Position numbers and translations under genes: made by a program. DNA of 64,000 nucleotides from a bacterium (lineage in GTDB: Bacteria; Desulfobacterota; Desulfocorpusculales; Desulfocorpusculum). Below are positions 15,917 through 24,136 of this stretch, piece after piece (position 1 is the stretch's first letter; each line of letters opens with the position of its first letter). The stretch is taken from contig JBBFLE010000018.1 in assembly GCA_037481695.1 (NCBI GenBank), positions 1-64,000 on the forward strand, in the 5' to 3' direction. The notes beneath the pieces are model-generated. The model was not told where the DNA came from. It was given only the letters and a program-made list of their open reading frames with translations, and did not search any database.

Positions 15917-16903
15917 TCAGGCTCCATCACCAGGGCCTAACATGGAAGAATTCACAACGTTCTGGGGTTTGCCAGCCAAGAAAGCCTTGACATTTTCCAC
16001 TGTGGTTTTCATCAACCTCCTTCTAGCCTCCAGTGTGGCCCAGGCAATGTGGGGGGTGATAATTACATTGGGAGCCTTTAATAGGGGGTTGTCAGGCCTT
16101 ATGGGTTCTTGAGAGACCACGTCCAGGGCAGCTCCTGCCAGGATACCTTTTTCCAAAGCCAGTGCCAAATCCCTCTCGTTAACAAGCCCTCCCCTGGAAG
16201 TGTTTATGAGAAATGAGGTGGGCTTCATATTGCTCAAGAGCTTCATGTTTACAAAGCCAACATTTTCAGGGCGTTGGTAACAGTGAAGCGTCACAAAGTC
16301 AGAGCAGCCGAAAAGCTCTTCCAGACCCATCCACTCAAAGGGCTGGTATGCTGGATCAGAACCTCTTTGAGTATCATTGGCCACAACTTTCATGCCAAAG
16401 GCATGGGCTATTTCACCCACTCGCCTGCCTATGCGCCCGAAACCCACTATCCCCATGGTTCGGCCAGCCAGCTCCAGCAATGGAACCTTCCAGAAGCACC
16501 AATCCGGCTGACTCCACCAGCCCCCTGCCTTTACCGCTTGGTCATGCAAGGCAGTTCTGCGCGCAAGCTCCAGCACCAGGGCAAAGACATGCTCGGCCAC
16601 GGTGTCTGTGCCATACACAGGCACATTGGAGACGGGAATCCCTCTTTGGGCAGCGGCCTTCACATCCACCACATCATATCCTGTGGCCAAGACCGATATG
16701 AACCTAAGATGAGGTAACCTTGCGATGGCCTGCCCTGTTATAGGGGTTTTGTTGGTAAGAAGGACCTCGGCCCCTTGAGCCCTTGGCACCACATCCTCCA
16801 CTGATGTCCGGTCATGGACTTCTAAGTCCCCCAACTGAGCCAGTTCATCCCAGGGATTGTCTCCCGGGTTCAGGGTATAGCCATCCAAGACCACTATCTT
16901 CAT
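15917..16903 (-). CDS. D-2-hydroxyacid dehydrogenase, glycerate/hydroxypyruvate type
   Basis: NAD(P)-dependent oxidoreductase of the D-isomer hydroxyacid family, most like glycerate dehydrogenase (HprA) that reduces hydroxypyruvate to glycerate. The start MKIVVLDGYTLNPGDNPWD is typical of that group. The Rossmann motif GIVGFGRIGRRVGE is near residue 155, catalytic Arg in INTSRGGLVNE, Glu in VVSQEPIRPDNP and His in ITPHIAWAT. The ATG at 16903 is chosen because AAGGAGG stands upstream at a good spacing; the open frame extends 70 codons further but that part is not family-like. Length 328 is normal. Together with the serine hydroxymethyltransferase in this window it could form a serine-hydroxypyruvate-glycerate route; this link is inference. 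Confidence 0.9.
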   Translation of the reverse strand: MKIVVLDGYTLNPGDNPWDELAQLGDLEVHDRTSVEDVVPRAQGAEVLLTNKTPITGQAIARLPHLRFISVLATGYDVVDVKAAAQRGIPVSNVPVYGTDTVAEHVFALVLELARRTALHDQAVKAGGWWSQPDWCFWKVPLLELAGRTMGIVGFGRIGRRVGEIAHAFGMKVVANDTQRGSDPAYQPFEWMGLEELFGCSDFVTLHCYQRPENVGFVNMKLLSNMKPTSFLINTSRGGLVNERDLALALEKGILAGAALDVVSQEPIRPDNPLLKAPNVIITPHIAWATLEARRRLMKTTVENVKAFLAGKPQNVVNSSMLGPGDGA

Positions 16904-17264
16904 TGTATTAACCTCCTTGTCTATGAAACCACTTTTCTTAACGCACTGGGTAAAGCGCAATGAAGGGATGATATAACCAAATGTTAAACGAAAAACAGGT
17001 TGCTTGATCCCCTGTTCAAGGCAACTGAAATCCTCTTTGGGCTGGCCCATGCTTCTTTTCATGCTCTTGTAATTTGCCAGATGATGCTTTCCCACCTGAC
17101 CATCCCTCGGCATTGGTTATTTAGGTACACACCCCTATACTAATTTTATCCCAGGACACCTGGGAGAATTGGCCCACATCATTCGCTCATGAGAAATAAA
17201 AGGGGCTGGACTATTATATACCTGCACGGGCGCTCCATGTTTTTCATGTACAGGCTCTCAGCGC
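16904..17264. other. Intergenic stretch without a recognised gene
   Basis: About 360 nt between the hydroxyacid dehydrogenase and the zinc-ribbon gene. It is locally AT-rich around 16980 and 17210 (TATAT-like runs), which fits promoter sequence for the dehydrogenase, but I cannot name boxes with confidence. No tRNA or convincing open frame was seen. Confidence 0.5.
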
Positions 17265-17426
17265 TCATCGGGGAGTCAACCTGGGCGGGATTTCCCTTCC
17301 GCAGAACTTGCAGCGCACGCTTTGTTTTTTTTTGCTAAGGGGAAAGATCTGTACCCTCTTGCAGGCCGGACACCTTCTGCCCAGGGATGAAAGGGTTCCC
17401 AACAAAAAACTCAGGAAATGAATCAT
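17265..17426 (-). CDS. Small zinc-ribbon protein, 53 residues
   Basis: A short gene whose ATG (17426) overlaps the TGA of the upstream antiporter gene as ATGA, so it is probably translated by coupling. The protein begins MIHFLSFLLG, then has GRRCPACKRVQIFPL and VRCKFCGREIPPRL: two CxxC knuckles 18 residues apart, the pattern of a zinc ribbon or rubredoxin-like knuckle. The segment between the knuckles is basic (SKKKQS). No known family can be named. Support comes from the 4-nt overlap, the two CxxC pairs and a codon pattern consistent with neighbours. A role linked to the antiporter is only suggested by the coupling. Confidence 0.65.
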   Translation of the reverse strand: MIHFLSFLLGTLSSLGRRCPACKRVQIFPLSKKKQSVRCKFCGREIPPRLTPR

Positions 17427-19414
17427 TTAACCCCCTGGGCTCTATCGTGTGATTCCAAAATACCCATGAGCTGGGGAAAATTCCTGGGATCTGCCAGGAT
17501 CACCAGCACGTCCCCTGGCATGATGGGCATTTGGGGATCAGGATTCACCATCAACTCCTCACCTCGTCTGATAGCCACCACCGTCACGCCATATCTCTTT
17601 CTGAGATCTAGCTGAGCCAGACTTCTGCCAGCAGCCTGGGAACCCTGCTGGACTGTTAAGGAACGTACCTCGATACCTTGACTCATGGTACCCAGATCAC
17701 ACACGGTGGATCTGGCTGATGAAGGGGTTCTTAACATTTCGTAGCCTTCTGCCCTTATATCTTCCACCATTTTTTCAACCTGGTCTTCTGGGACCAGGAA
17801 ACGCCTCAACACCCTTGTAAAGATCTCCACCGATGTTTCAAACTCCTCTGGAATTACCTCGTCCGCCCCCAGCCTGTAGAGGGCTTCCACCTCTTGAACA
17901 TATCTGGTTCTGGCTATTATGTAGAGACCAGGGGAGAGTCTCCTGGCAAGGCTGACTATCCTGCGCGTGGCCCCCGGATCGTTTATGACCACAACCAGCA
18001 CCCGGGCCAGCTTCAGCCCTGCTGCCTGAAGCACCGACTCATGGGTCGCATCCCCGTAAAGTATTGGCTCTTTCTTGTCCCTCTCTTTTCGCACTGTCTG
18101 GAGATTGGCCTCCACGATCACATATCTGATCCCTCCCGCCCTGGCAGCCCTGGCCAGGTTTCTGCCGTTGAGGCCAAAGCCCACTATGACAAGGTGCCCA
18201 GCAAAACCGCTATTAGAGACAGAATCAGGGACAGATTCCCTAAGCAGCCAACTCGGCCAACCCTTCCATCTCATGGCCCCAGAGGCCAAGACATGTCCTG
18301 CCCTGATGAGAAGAGGAGTTCCCCCCATGCTCAAGACCGCAGCAGCCAGGAAACCCTGATAGATCTCCTCGGGCAGAAGTCCCCTGCTTAAGGCCGACTG
18401 GGCTAGCACAAAGGAAAGCTCCCCTATCTGAGCCAAGGCTGAGCCCACAAGAATCAAGGCCCTGAGGGAAAGGCCCATGACAATACCAGTGCCCATGACC
18501 ACCGCTGCCTTAAGCAGCACCAACGATACTGCGGCAAAAACTATCCAAAGGGGCTCCCTCATGAGAACCTGGGGATCCATCAACATGCCCATGGAAACAA
18601 AGAAGAAGCTCATGAAAACATCTCTAAAAGGCAGCACATTTCCCAGGGCCTCATGGCTGAACTCAGACCTTGAGATGACGATGCCGGCCAACAGAGCCCC
18701 TATGGCGGGCGAAAGCCCCTGTGCATGGGCAAACCAGGCCATGAAAAAACATACGGCCAGCAGACTCAATAGAAACATCTCCCTGTTTCTGGATCTGGCA
18801 GCCAGAAAAAGCACCCAGGGCAAAATCTTCCAGCCTGCCAAAGTCACCAACAACATGAGTCCCATACCCCTGAGCACCTCCAACCACTCAGGCCCACCCC
18901 CTTGGCCGCCTCCCAAAAGAGGAAGCGCCAACATCATGGGAATTACCAGCAGATCCTGAAAGATCAAGATGCCCAGAGCGTTTTGGCCGTGGGGAGAGTC
19001 CAGTTCGGCCCTTTCCTGCAATGAGCGAATTACTATGGCCGTGCTGCTTAGCGCAGCCAACATTCCCACCAGGAGGGCCAATGGGAAGCTCCAACCTGAA
19101 AAAAAACCTATGAGGAGACAAACTACCAGTGTGCCCCCTACCTGGAGGGGACCTCCTTTTAGCATGGCCAGTCGAATGCGGCTTAGGCTCTCCTGGGTGA
19201 ACTCCATTCCCACGCTGAAAAGCAAAAGAGACACCCCCACTTCTGCCAGGAGCTGCACCCTATGAGGGCCACCTACCCATCCCAGGCCGTGGGGCCCTGC
19301 CACCAATCCCACCCCAAGAAACCCAAGCAGAACCGGAGCCCTGATCAGCCCGCACAGGAATAAGGCCGCTACAGCCGATGCCAGCAGGATCTCTATGTCC
19401 AGTAAAACGTCCAT
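17423..19414 (-). CDS. Monovalent cation:proton antiporter, CPA2/KefB type with RCK domain
   Basis: Inner-membrane K+ or Na+/H+ antiporter. Residues 1-380 hold 12-13 hydrophobic helices of the Na_H_exchanger domain with GVGLVAGPHGLGW and LIFQDLLVIPMMLAL, where the QDL stretch is characteristic of KefB/KefC. A TrkA-N (RCK) nucleotide-binding domain follows from about 398, with LVIVGFGLNGRNLARAA as GxGxxG and YGDATHESVLQAAG. A TrkA-C domain (about 570-655) ends the protein, VEVRSLTVQQGSQAAGRSL. The arrangement predicts gating by NAD(H) or another nucleotide. Length 663. The gene ends inside the start of a zinc-ribbon gene. No separate KefG/KefF ancillary protein is present. Confidence 0.9.
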   Translation of the reverse strand: MDVLLDIEILLASAVAALFLCGLIRAPVLLGFLGVGLVAGPHGLGWVGGPHRVQLLAEVGVSLLLFSVGMEFTQESLSRIRLAMLKGGPLQVGGTLVVCLLIGFFSGWSFPLALLVGMLAALSSTAIVIRSLQERAELDSPHGQNALGILIFQDLLVIPMMLALPLLGGGQGGGPEWLEVLRGMGLMLLVTLAGWKILPWVLFLAARSRNREMFLLSLLAVCFFMAWFAHAQGLSPAIGALLAGIVISRSEFSHEALGNVLPFRDVFMSFFFVSMGMLMDPQVLMREPLWIVFAAVSLVLLKAAVVMGTGIVMGLSLRALILVGSALAQIGELSFVLAQSALSRGLLPEEIYQGFLAAAVLSMGGTPLLIRAGHVLASGAMRWKGWPSWLLRESVPDSVSNSGFAGHLVIVGFGLNGRNLARAARAGGIRYVIVEANLQTVRKERDKKEPILYGDATHESVLQAAGLKLARVLVVVINDPGATRRIVSLARRLSPGLYIIARTRYVQEVEALYRLGADEVIPEEFETSVEIFTRVLRRFLVPEDQVEKMVEDIRAEGYEMLRTPSSARSTVCDLGTMSQGIEVRSLTVQQGSQAAGRSLAQLDLRKRYGVTVVAIRRGEELMVNPDPQMPIMPGDVLVILADPRNFPQLMGILESHDRAQGVK

Positions 19415-19574
19415 TCTCTTCCCAGGATTCCTAGAGATTTAACACAGGGGCCAGTTGTTCCCAGTGGAGCTCTCATCCCTAGGGATTCGCTGAACATGGT
19501 CCCTCAACTCAGGCCTTTTCAGTTCACAGGTCCCAGCCACCCGAGCTAGCAGCCTACAACACATAGGCCTTGGC

Positions 19575-20513
19575 TTAAGATTCCCTTCTGAGCGTCCTCA
19601 TTTTCTTTTTTTCCCAGATCAGGGCCTGCTCATGTTCTTTTCCCAGCTGGAGTAACACCACCGCAGCTATCACCAGAGCCCCTCCCAAGGCCTGGAGAGG
19701 TTCCAGCGCTTCTCCCAGGAACAAGAAGGAGATTAACCCTGCGAATATGGGCTCCATGGTAGCTGTGATGATGGCCCTCGTGGACCTGATACGGCTAACC
19801 CCCAGCAGATATAACCCAAAGGGAAGAACAGTACCTGCCAGGGCAATGTAAAGAAGCCATCCCCACTGCTCCAGGCTGAAACCGGCTCTTATGTAGCGAA
19901 AAGGCTCCATGAACAAGTGCCAGAATAAGGCTGCAAAGAGCATGGCATATTCAAGCACAGTCCAGGGCGAATTCCTCTCCATGGCCCTTTCTCCCAAGAG
20001 GGTATAGGCTGCAAAGCAAAAGGCAGCTCCTACCCCTCCCAGGATCCCTTCTCTATTGAGTTCCAGGAGTCTCAAATTGTAGCCTCCCACAACCAGATAA
20101 CAGCCTCCTAGAGCCAGAGCCAAGGCCAGCGCCTTGAATTTGCCCATGCGCTCGCCCCAAAAAAACAACGTATAGAGAGTCACTATGATGGGGGCCATGT
20201 ATTGCAACAGTATGGCGGCGGCCACCTGGATATTGCTTATGGCGTAGAAGTAGGTGGCATTGTTGAGAGCCATAAAAAGCCCCAAGAACAAAAGACGCGG
20301 AATATCAACTAGCTGGATCTTAAAGGTTCCTTTGGTCTTCAGAAGGAGCACTGCCCCCAGCAGCAAGGCGGCAAAGGTGATTCTTATCTGAACCAGATCC
20401 AGCAGGCTCATGCCTTGGGAAAGAAGCCCCTTGCCTGCAGCTCCTGATGAGGCCCAAAGCAATGCTGCTGCAATAACACACAGGTAACCCTTGTACTGAG
20501 CGGTTGGGGGCAT
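19575..20513 (-). CDS. EamA-family (DMT superfamily) permease
   Basis: Ten hydrophobic segments in two repeats of five, with the EamA signatures ALLWASSGAAGKGL in the first half and EPIFAGLISFLFLGEAL in the second, the usual RhaT/YdcZ-like exporter pattern. The C-terminal tail is short and basic (WEKKKMRTLRRES), as expected for a cytoplasmic end. Substrates of this family include amino acids and metabolites, and no specific substrate can be inferred. It is divergent from gcvH, with about 184 nt between them that must hold both promoters. Confidence 0.88.
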   Translation of the reverse strand: MPPTAQYKGYLCVIAAALLWASSGAAGKGLLSQGMSLLDLVQIRITFAALLLGAVLLLKTKGTFKIQLVDIPRLLFLGLFMALNNATYFYAISNIQVAAAILLQYMAPIIVTLYTLFFWGERMGKFKALALALALGGCYLVVGGYNLRLLELNREGILGGVGAAFCFAAYTLLGERAMERNSPWTVLEYAMLFAALFWHLFMEPFRYIRAGFSLEQWGWLLYIALAGTVLPFGLYLLGVSRIRSTRAIITATMEPIFAGLISFLFLGEALEPLQALGGALVIAAVVLLQLGKEHEQALIWEKKKMRTLRRES

Positions 20514-20593
20514 CTGGAAAGCTGCCTGCCTTTCTCGGGCCCTTATATCATTTGAGCCGATGGGAGGTCAACGAAAGGAGCTTTTGAATCAGC

Positions 20594-20621
20594 TTGCAAA
20601 TAGTTGAGCAGCACTTAGAAT
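20594..20621 (+). promoter_or_regulatory. Probable promoter of the glycine cleavage operon
   Basis: TTGCAA (20594-20599), 16-nt spacer, TAGAAT (20616-20621), so start near 20628 and a leader of about 70 nt. The leader contains the hairpin CCACAGG (20632-20638) / CCTGTGG (20651-20657) with a 12-nt loop. I searched for the two-aptamer glycine riboswitch core and did not find it, so control may lie with the GcvR-like protein encoded at the end of the cluster. Confidence 0.45.
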
Positions 20622-20697
20622 AGGCCTTATCCCACAGGCAAAGGATCTGTCCTGTGGCATAGCGCTTTGCCCAATACTAACCCTCAGGAGCCGTAAC

Positions 20698-21084
20698 ATG
20701 TTGATTCCAGATCACCTCAGGTACAGCAAGGATCATGAGTGGGCCTCTGTGGAGGATGGCAGGGTCCTGGTGGGCATAACAGATTTTGCCCAACAGCAGC
20801 TGGGCGACATCGTCTATGTGGAGCTTCCCGGCCCAGGAGAAAAACTTAAGGCAGGCCAGAGCTTTGGGGTGGTGGAGTCCGTCAAGGCCGTATCTGATCT
20901 CCTAGCTCCTGTAAGCGGTGAGGTGCTGGAGGTGAACGGGGAATTGGCAGAGCATCCGGAATGGGTGAACCAGGACCCTTATGGAAAAGGCTGGATGATA
21001 GCAGTGCAAATGGATAATCCTTCGGAGTTGGAAGGTCTTCTGGACGCAAAAGGCTATGGGGCCTTTATAGCCGAGGAGGCCTGA
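20698..21084 (+). CDS. gcvH: Glycine cleavage system H protein
   Basis: Lipoyl carrier of the glycine cleavage system, shuttling the aminomethyl group between P, T and L proteins. HEWASVEDGRVLVGITDFAQQQLGDIVYVELP and GVVESVKAVSDLLAPVSGEV are family-typical; the lipoylated lysine is in ESVKA at about residue 63. Length 128 is normal. The start has AGGAG 7 nt upstream. First gene of a plus-strand cluster with gcvPA, gcvPB and the glyA-gcvT fusion. No L protein (lipoamide dehydrogenase) or lipoate ligase is in the window. Confidence 0.97.
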   Translation: MLIPDHLRYSKDHEWASVEDGRVLVGITDFAQQQLGDIVYVELPGPGEKLKAGQSFGVVESVKAVSDLLAPVSGEVLEVNGELAEHPEWVNQDPYGKGWMIAVQMDNPSELEGLLDAKGYGAFIAEEA

Positions 21085-21230
21085 TGTGCCTTGCGGAAAT
21101 ATTCTTGGAACCAGATGTGCTCACCTCTGAGTTAAAAATGGGCACAGGATCAATGCCCGTTAGTTTTCCCAGCAGGTCCAGGAGGGATGAGGGCATAGGC
21201 CTAGGGAAGCTCTAGCCAGGGAGGGATCAC

Positions 21231-22586
21231 GTGGGCTTGATCTCGGAGCAAGAGGCTACCAAGCGCATGATGGATTTCATAGGGATCAGCTCCTTGGAGG
21301 AGCTTTTCCAGGAAATCCCAGAGCAGGTGCGCCTCGAGGAAGAACTGGATCTGCCGGGGCCTATGAGGGAGTGGGAGCTCTTGGCCCATCTTAGGTCCAT
21401 GGCAGGCAGGAACATTTCCAGCCAGGACATGGTGAATTTCCTTGGGGCAGGCTGTTATGACCACCATGTTTTTTCAGCAGTCAAGAGTTTGATTCGCCGC
21501 GGGGAGTTCTTCACAGCTTACACTCCTTACCAGCCAGAGCTCAGCCAGGGGACCCTGCAGGCCATGTTTGAGTTTCAGACCTATGTATGCCGTCTTTCGG
21601 GCATGGAGGTGGCCAACGCCTCCATGTATGACGGAGCCTCGGCCCTGGCTGAGGCAGTCTTGATGGCTCAGAGGCTCAGACCAGGCAGAAGCCGCGTGGT
21701 CATCTCAGGAGCGGTCCATCCGGAGTATCGGGCGGTGGTTCGCACCATGACCCATCCTTTGGGCTTGCAGCTGCTGGAAGTAGAGCCTGACTCTTCATGG
21801 GAAACCTGCTGGGAGAAATTGGAAGACTCGGTGACACCAGAGACCTCTTGCCTGGTGATTCAGAACCCCAACTTCTTTGGAACCATAGAGGATTTGGAGG
21901 GGATTCAAAGAGCTAAGAGGGCCATTGAACGCGTGGGAGGGCTTCTCATTTTTTTGGTGGTGGAAACCACCTCCCTGGGGCTTCTCAGACCACCTGGAGA
22001 GCTAGGGGCAGACATCTTTGTTGGAGAGGGCCAGCCCCTGGGTCTCCCCATGAGTTTCGGGGGACCTCACTTGGGACTTCTGGCCACCAAAGAGATTTTC
22101 CTTAGACAGATGCCTGGAAGGCTGGTGGGGCAAAGCACAGACAACAGAGGAAGAAGGGGTTTTGTTCTGACCCTTGCCACAAGGGAGCAACACATCAGAA
22201 GGGAAAGGGCCACTTCCAATATCTGCACCAACCAGTCCCTTTGCGCTTTGGCCATGACCATCCAGTTGGCCCTCTTGGGCCCCGAGGGGTTAAAAGAAAT
22301 AGCGGTTCGAAGCTCTGAAGCCGCCCGTTGCACCATGGAGGCTTTGGAAGGCCTTGGGGGTATGGTCATACCCCAAAAACGGATATACAACGAGTTCGTG
22401 GTGCGCAGTGCCTTTGATCCGCTGCGGCTCAACATGGAACTGCTCAAAAGGGGAATAATGGGGGGAGTGGATCTGGGCAGATTCAGCCCGGCATGGAAGG
22501 GGAACTGGCTATTGTGTTGCACCGAAAGGACCTCCCCTCAAGATATAGATAAACTGCTTGGCTGTCTCAGGGATATCTTGGCATGA
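21231..22586 (+). CDS. gcvPA: Glycine dehydrogenase (decarboxylating) subunit 1
   Basis: N-terminal half of the split P protein, which forms a heterotetramer with GcvPB and decarboxylates glycine, or in reverse fixes CO2 on the aminomethyl group. Recognised from FLGAGCYDHHVFSAVKSLIRRGEFFTAYTPYQPELSQGTLQ (about 68-110) and ASMYDGASALAEAV. Length 451 fits. The GTG start at 21231 has GGGAGGG 5 nt upstream. The stop overlaps the gcvPB ATG by 4 nt. It follows gcvH after 146 nt that hold no gene. Confidence 0.96.
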   Translation: MGLISEQEATKRMMDFIGISSLEELFQEIPEQVRLEEELDLPGPMREWELLAHLRSMAGRNISSQDMVNFLGAGCYDHHVFSAVKSLIRRGEFFTAYTPYQPELSQGTLQAMFEFQTYVCRLSGMEVANASMYDGASALAEAVLMAQRLRPGRSRVVISGAVHPEYRAVVRTMTHPLGLQLLEVEPDSSWETCWEKLEDSVTPETSCLVIQNPNFFGTIEDLEGIQRAKRAIERVGGLLIFLVVETTSLGLLRPPGELGADIFVGEGQPLGLPMSFGGPHLGLLATKEIFLRQMPGRLVGQSTDNRGRRGFVLTLATREQHIRRERATSNICTNQSLCALAMTIQLALLGPEGLKEIAVRSSEAARCTMEALEGLGGMVIPQKRIYNEFVVRSAFDPLRLNMELLKRGIMGGVDLGRFSPAWKGNWLLCCTERTSPQDIDKLLGCLRDILA

Positions 22587-24103
22587 ATGGCAAAGAACCT
22601 GGAGATTTTCTTGATGCCCAAAGCGGGCTTGTTTTCAAAGAGCCCTTGATCTTTGAACTGGATGCAGGCGAAGGGGATGGTCTGTCTTTTGGGAAAAAGC
22701 AGGTTCCAGGGCCAGGGCTCGGGATCCCCCAGGAATTCCTCAGGCAAGAGCTGCCCATTCCGCAGCTTACCGAGCAACAGGTGGTTCGGCATTTCACACG
22801 CCTTTCTCAATGGAACTTCTGTGTGGACACGGGCTTCTATCCCTTGGGCTCCTGCACCATGAAATACAATCCAAGGGTAAACGAGGAAGGGGCTTCCTTA
22901 GAGGGTTTTGTCTCCATACATCCTTATGCTCCTGAACAGGCTGTTCAGGGGGCCTTGGCCCTGATGTACGAACTGGAGTCCATGCTGGCAATAATTACTG
23001 GAATGGACAGGGTCACGCTTCAGCCTGCTGCTGGGGCACAGGCAGAACTCACAGGGATGCTCATGGTGAGGGCCTACCACAGAGACTCAGGCAGTCCACG
23101 CAAGAAAGTCTTGATCCCTGATTCTGCCCATGGCACAAATCCAGCCTCCTGCGCTCTTTGCGGCTTCCAGGTAGTGCAGGTGCCTTCGGATGAAAGAGGT
23201 TTGCTCTCTCCCAAGGATATCTCCTCCAGGCTGGACGAGGATGTGGCAGCCTTGATGTTGACCAACCCCAACACCCTGGGTTTATTCGAGGAAAACATCC
23301 TGGAAATCTGTGAGATGGTTCACAGCGTGGGAGGCCTCGTGTACTGCGATGGGGCCAACCTGAATGCCTTGACCGGGATCGCCAGAATCGGCGACATGGG
23401 CGTGGATCTGTTGCACATGAACCTGCACAAGACATTCTCCACCCCTCACGGGGGCGGCGGACCTGGGGCAGGTCCTCTGGCAGTGAAGGCCATCTTGGAG
23501 CCTTTTCTGCCTGTGCCCAGGGTGGAGAAAGCAGGAGAGGATTTTTGCCTGCGAGAGGATTTCCCCAAGAGCATAGGCCGTGTAAAGGCCTTTTATGGAC
23601 ACTTTGGGGTATTGGTTAGAGCTTATGGTTATCTACTGTCCTTGGGGCCCCGGGGGCTCACAGAGGCCACCCGCAGGGCTGTGCTAAACGCCAATTACTT
23701 GAGAGTTGCCCTGAGGGATCTTTACCACCTTCCCTATGACAGGCTCTGCAAGCATGAGTGCGTCTTCTCCGACCGAAACCAGGCCCGTCTAGGAATTCAG
23801 GCCTTGGACATTGCCAAGAGATTGATGGATTATGGTTTTCATCCCCCCACCATCTACTTCCCGCTCATCGTAAAAGGGGCTCTCATGATAGAACCCACAG
23901 AAACCGAGACCCTAGAAACATTGGACAGGTTCGTGGAGGCCATGCGCAAAATAGCCTTGGAGGCGCAAAATGAGCCTGAGACCGTGCGCTCAGCTCCCCA
24001 CATCACCAAAGTGGGACGGCTTGACGAAGTAGCCGCAGCCAGAAGGCCTCTGCTGGTGGCCCCCAGGGCAAAGGTTGGCTCATCCAACCAAGGGCCTTTC
24101 TGA
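22583..24103 (+). CDS. gcvPB: Glycine dehydrogenase (decarboxylating) subunit 2
   Basis: C-terminal half of the split P protein that carries pyridoxal phosphate. The PLP lysine is in DLLHMNLHKTFSTPHGGGGPG near residue 275, and GSCTMKYNPRVNE near 92 and PDSAHGTNPASCALCGF near 175 are family blocks. Length 506 is normal. ATGA overlap with gcvPA indicates coupled translation and a 1:1 complex. The end lies just before the glyA-gcvT fusion. Confidence 0.96.
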   Translation: MNGKEPGDFLDAQSGLVFKEPLIFELDAGEGDGLSFGKKQVPGPGLGIPQEFLRQELPIPQLTEQQVVRHFTRLSQWNFCVDTGFYPLGSCTMKYNPRVNEEGASLEGFVSIHPYAPEQAVQGALALMYELESMLAIITGMDRVTLQPAAGAQAELTGMLMVRAYHRDSGSPRKKVLIPDSAHGTNPASCALCGFQVVQVPSDERGLLSPKDISSRLDEDVAALMLTNPNTLGLFEENILEICEMVHSVGGLVYCDGANLNALTGIARIGDMGVDLLHMNLHKTFSTPHGGGGPGAGPLAVKAILEPFLPVPRVEKAGEDFCLREDFPKSIGRVKAFYGHFGVLVRAYGYLLSLGPRGLTEATRRAVLNANYLRVALRDLYHLPYDRLCKHECVFSDRNQARLGIQALDIAKRLMDYGFHPPTIYFPLIVKGALMIEPTETETLETLDRFVEAMRKIALEAQNEPETVRSAPHITKVGRLDEVAAARRPLLVAPRAKVGSSNQGPF

Positions 24104-24136
24104 GAACTCATATCATATGAAATGGAGATTCCTTTG

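Noticed and set aside
20622-20697. Glycine riboswitch ahead of gcvH
   Set aside because: Only a small hairpin is present; the two-aptamer consensus is absent and the leader is too short.
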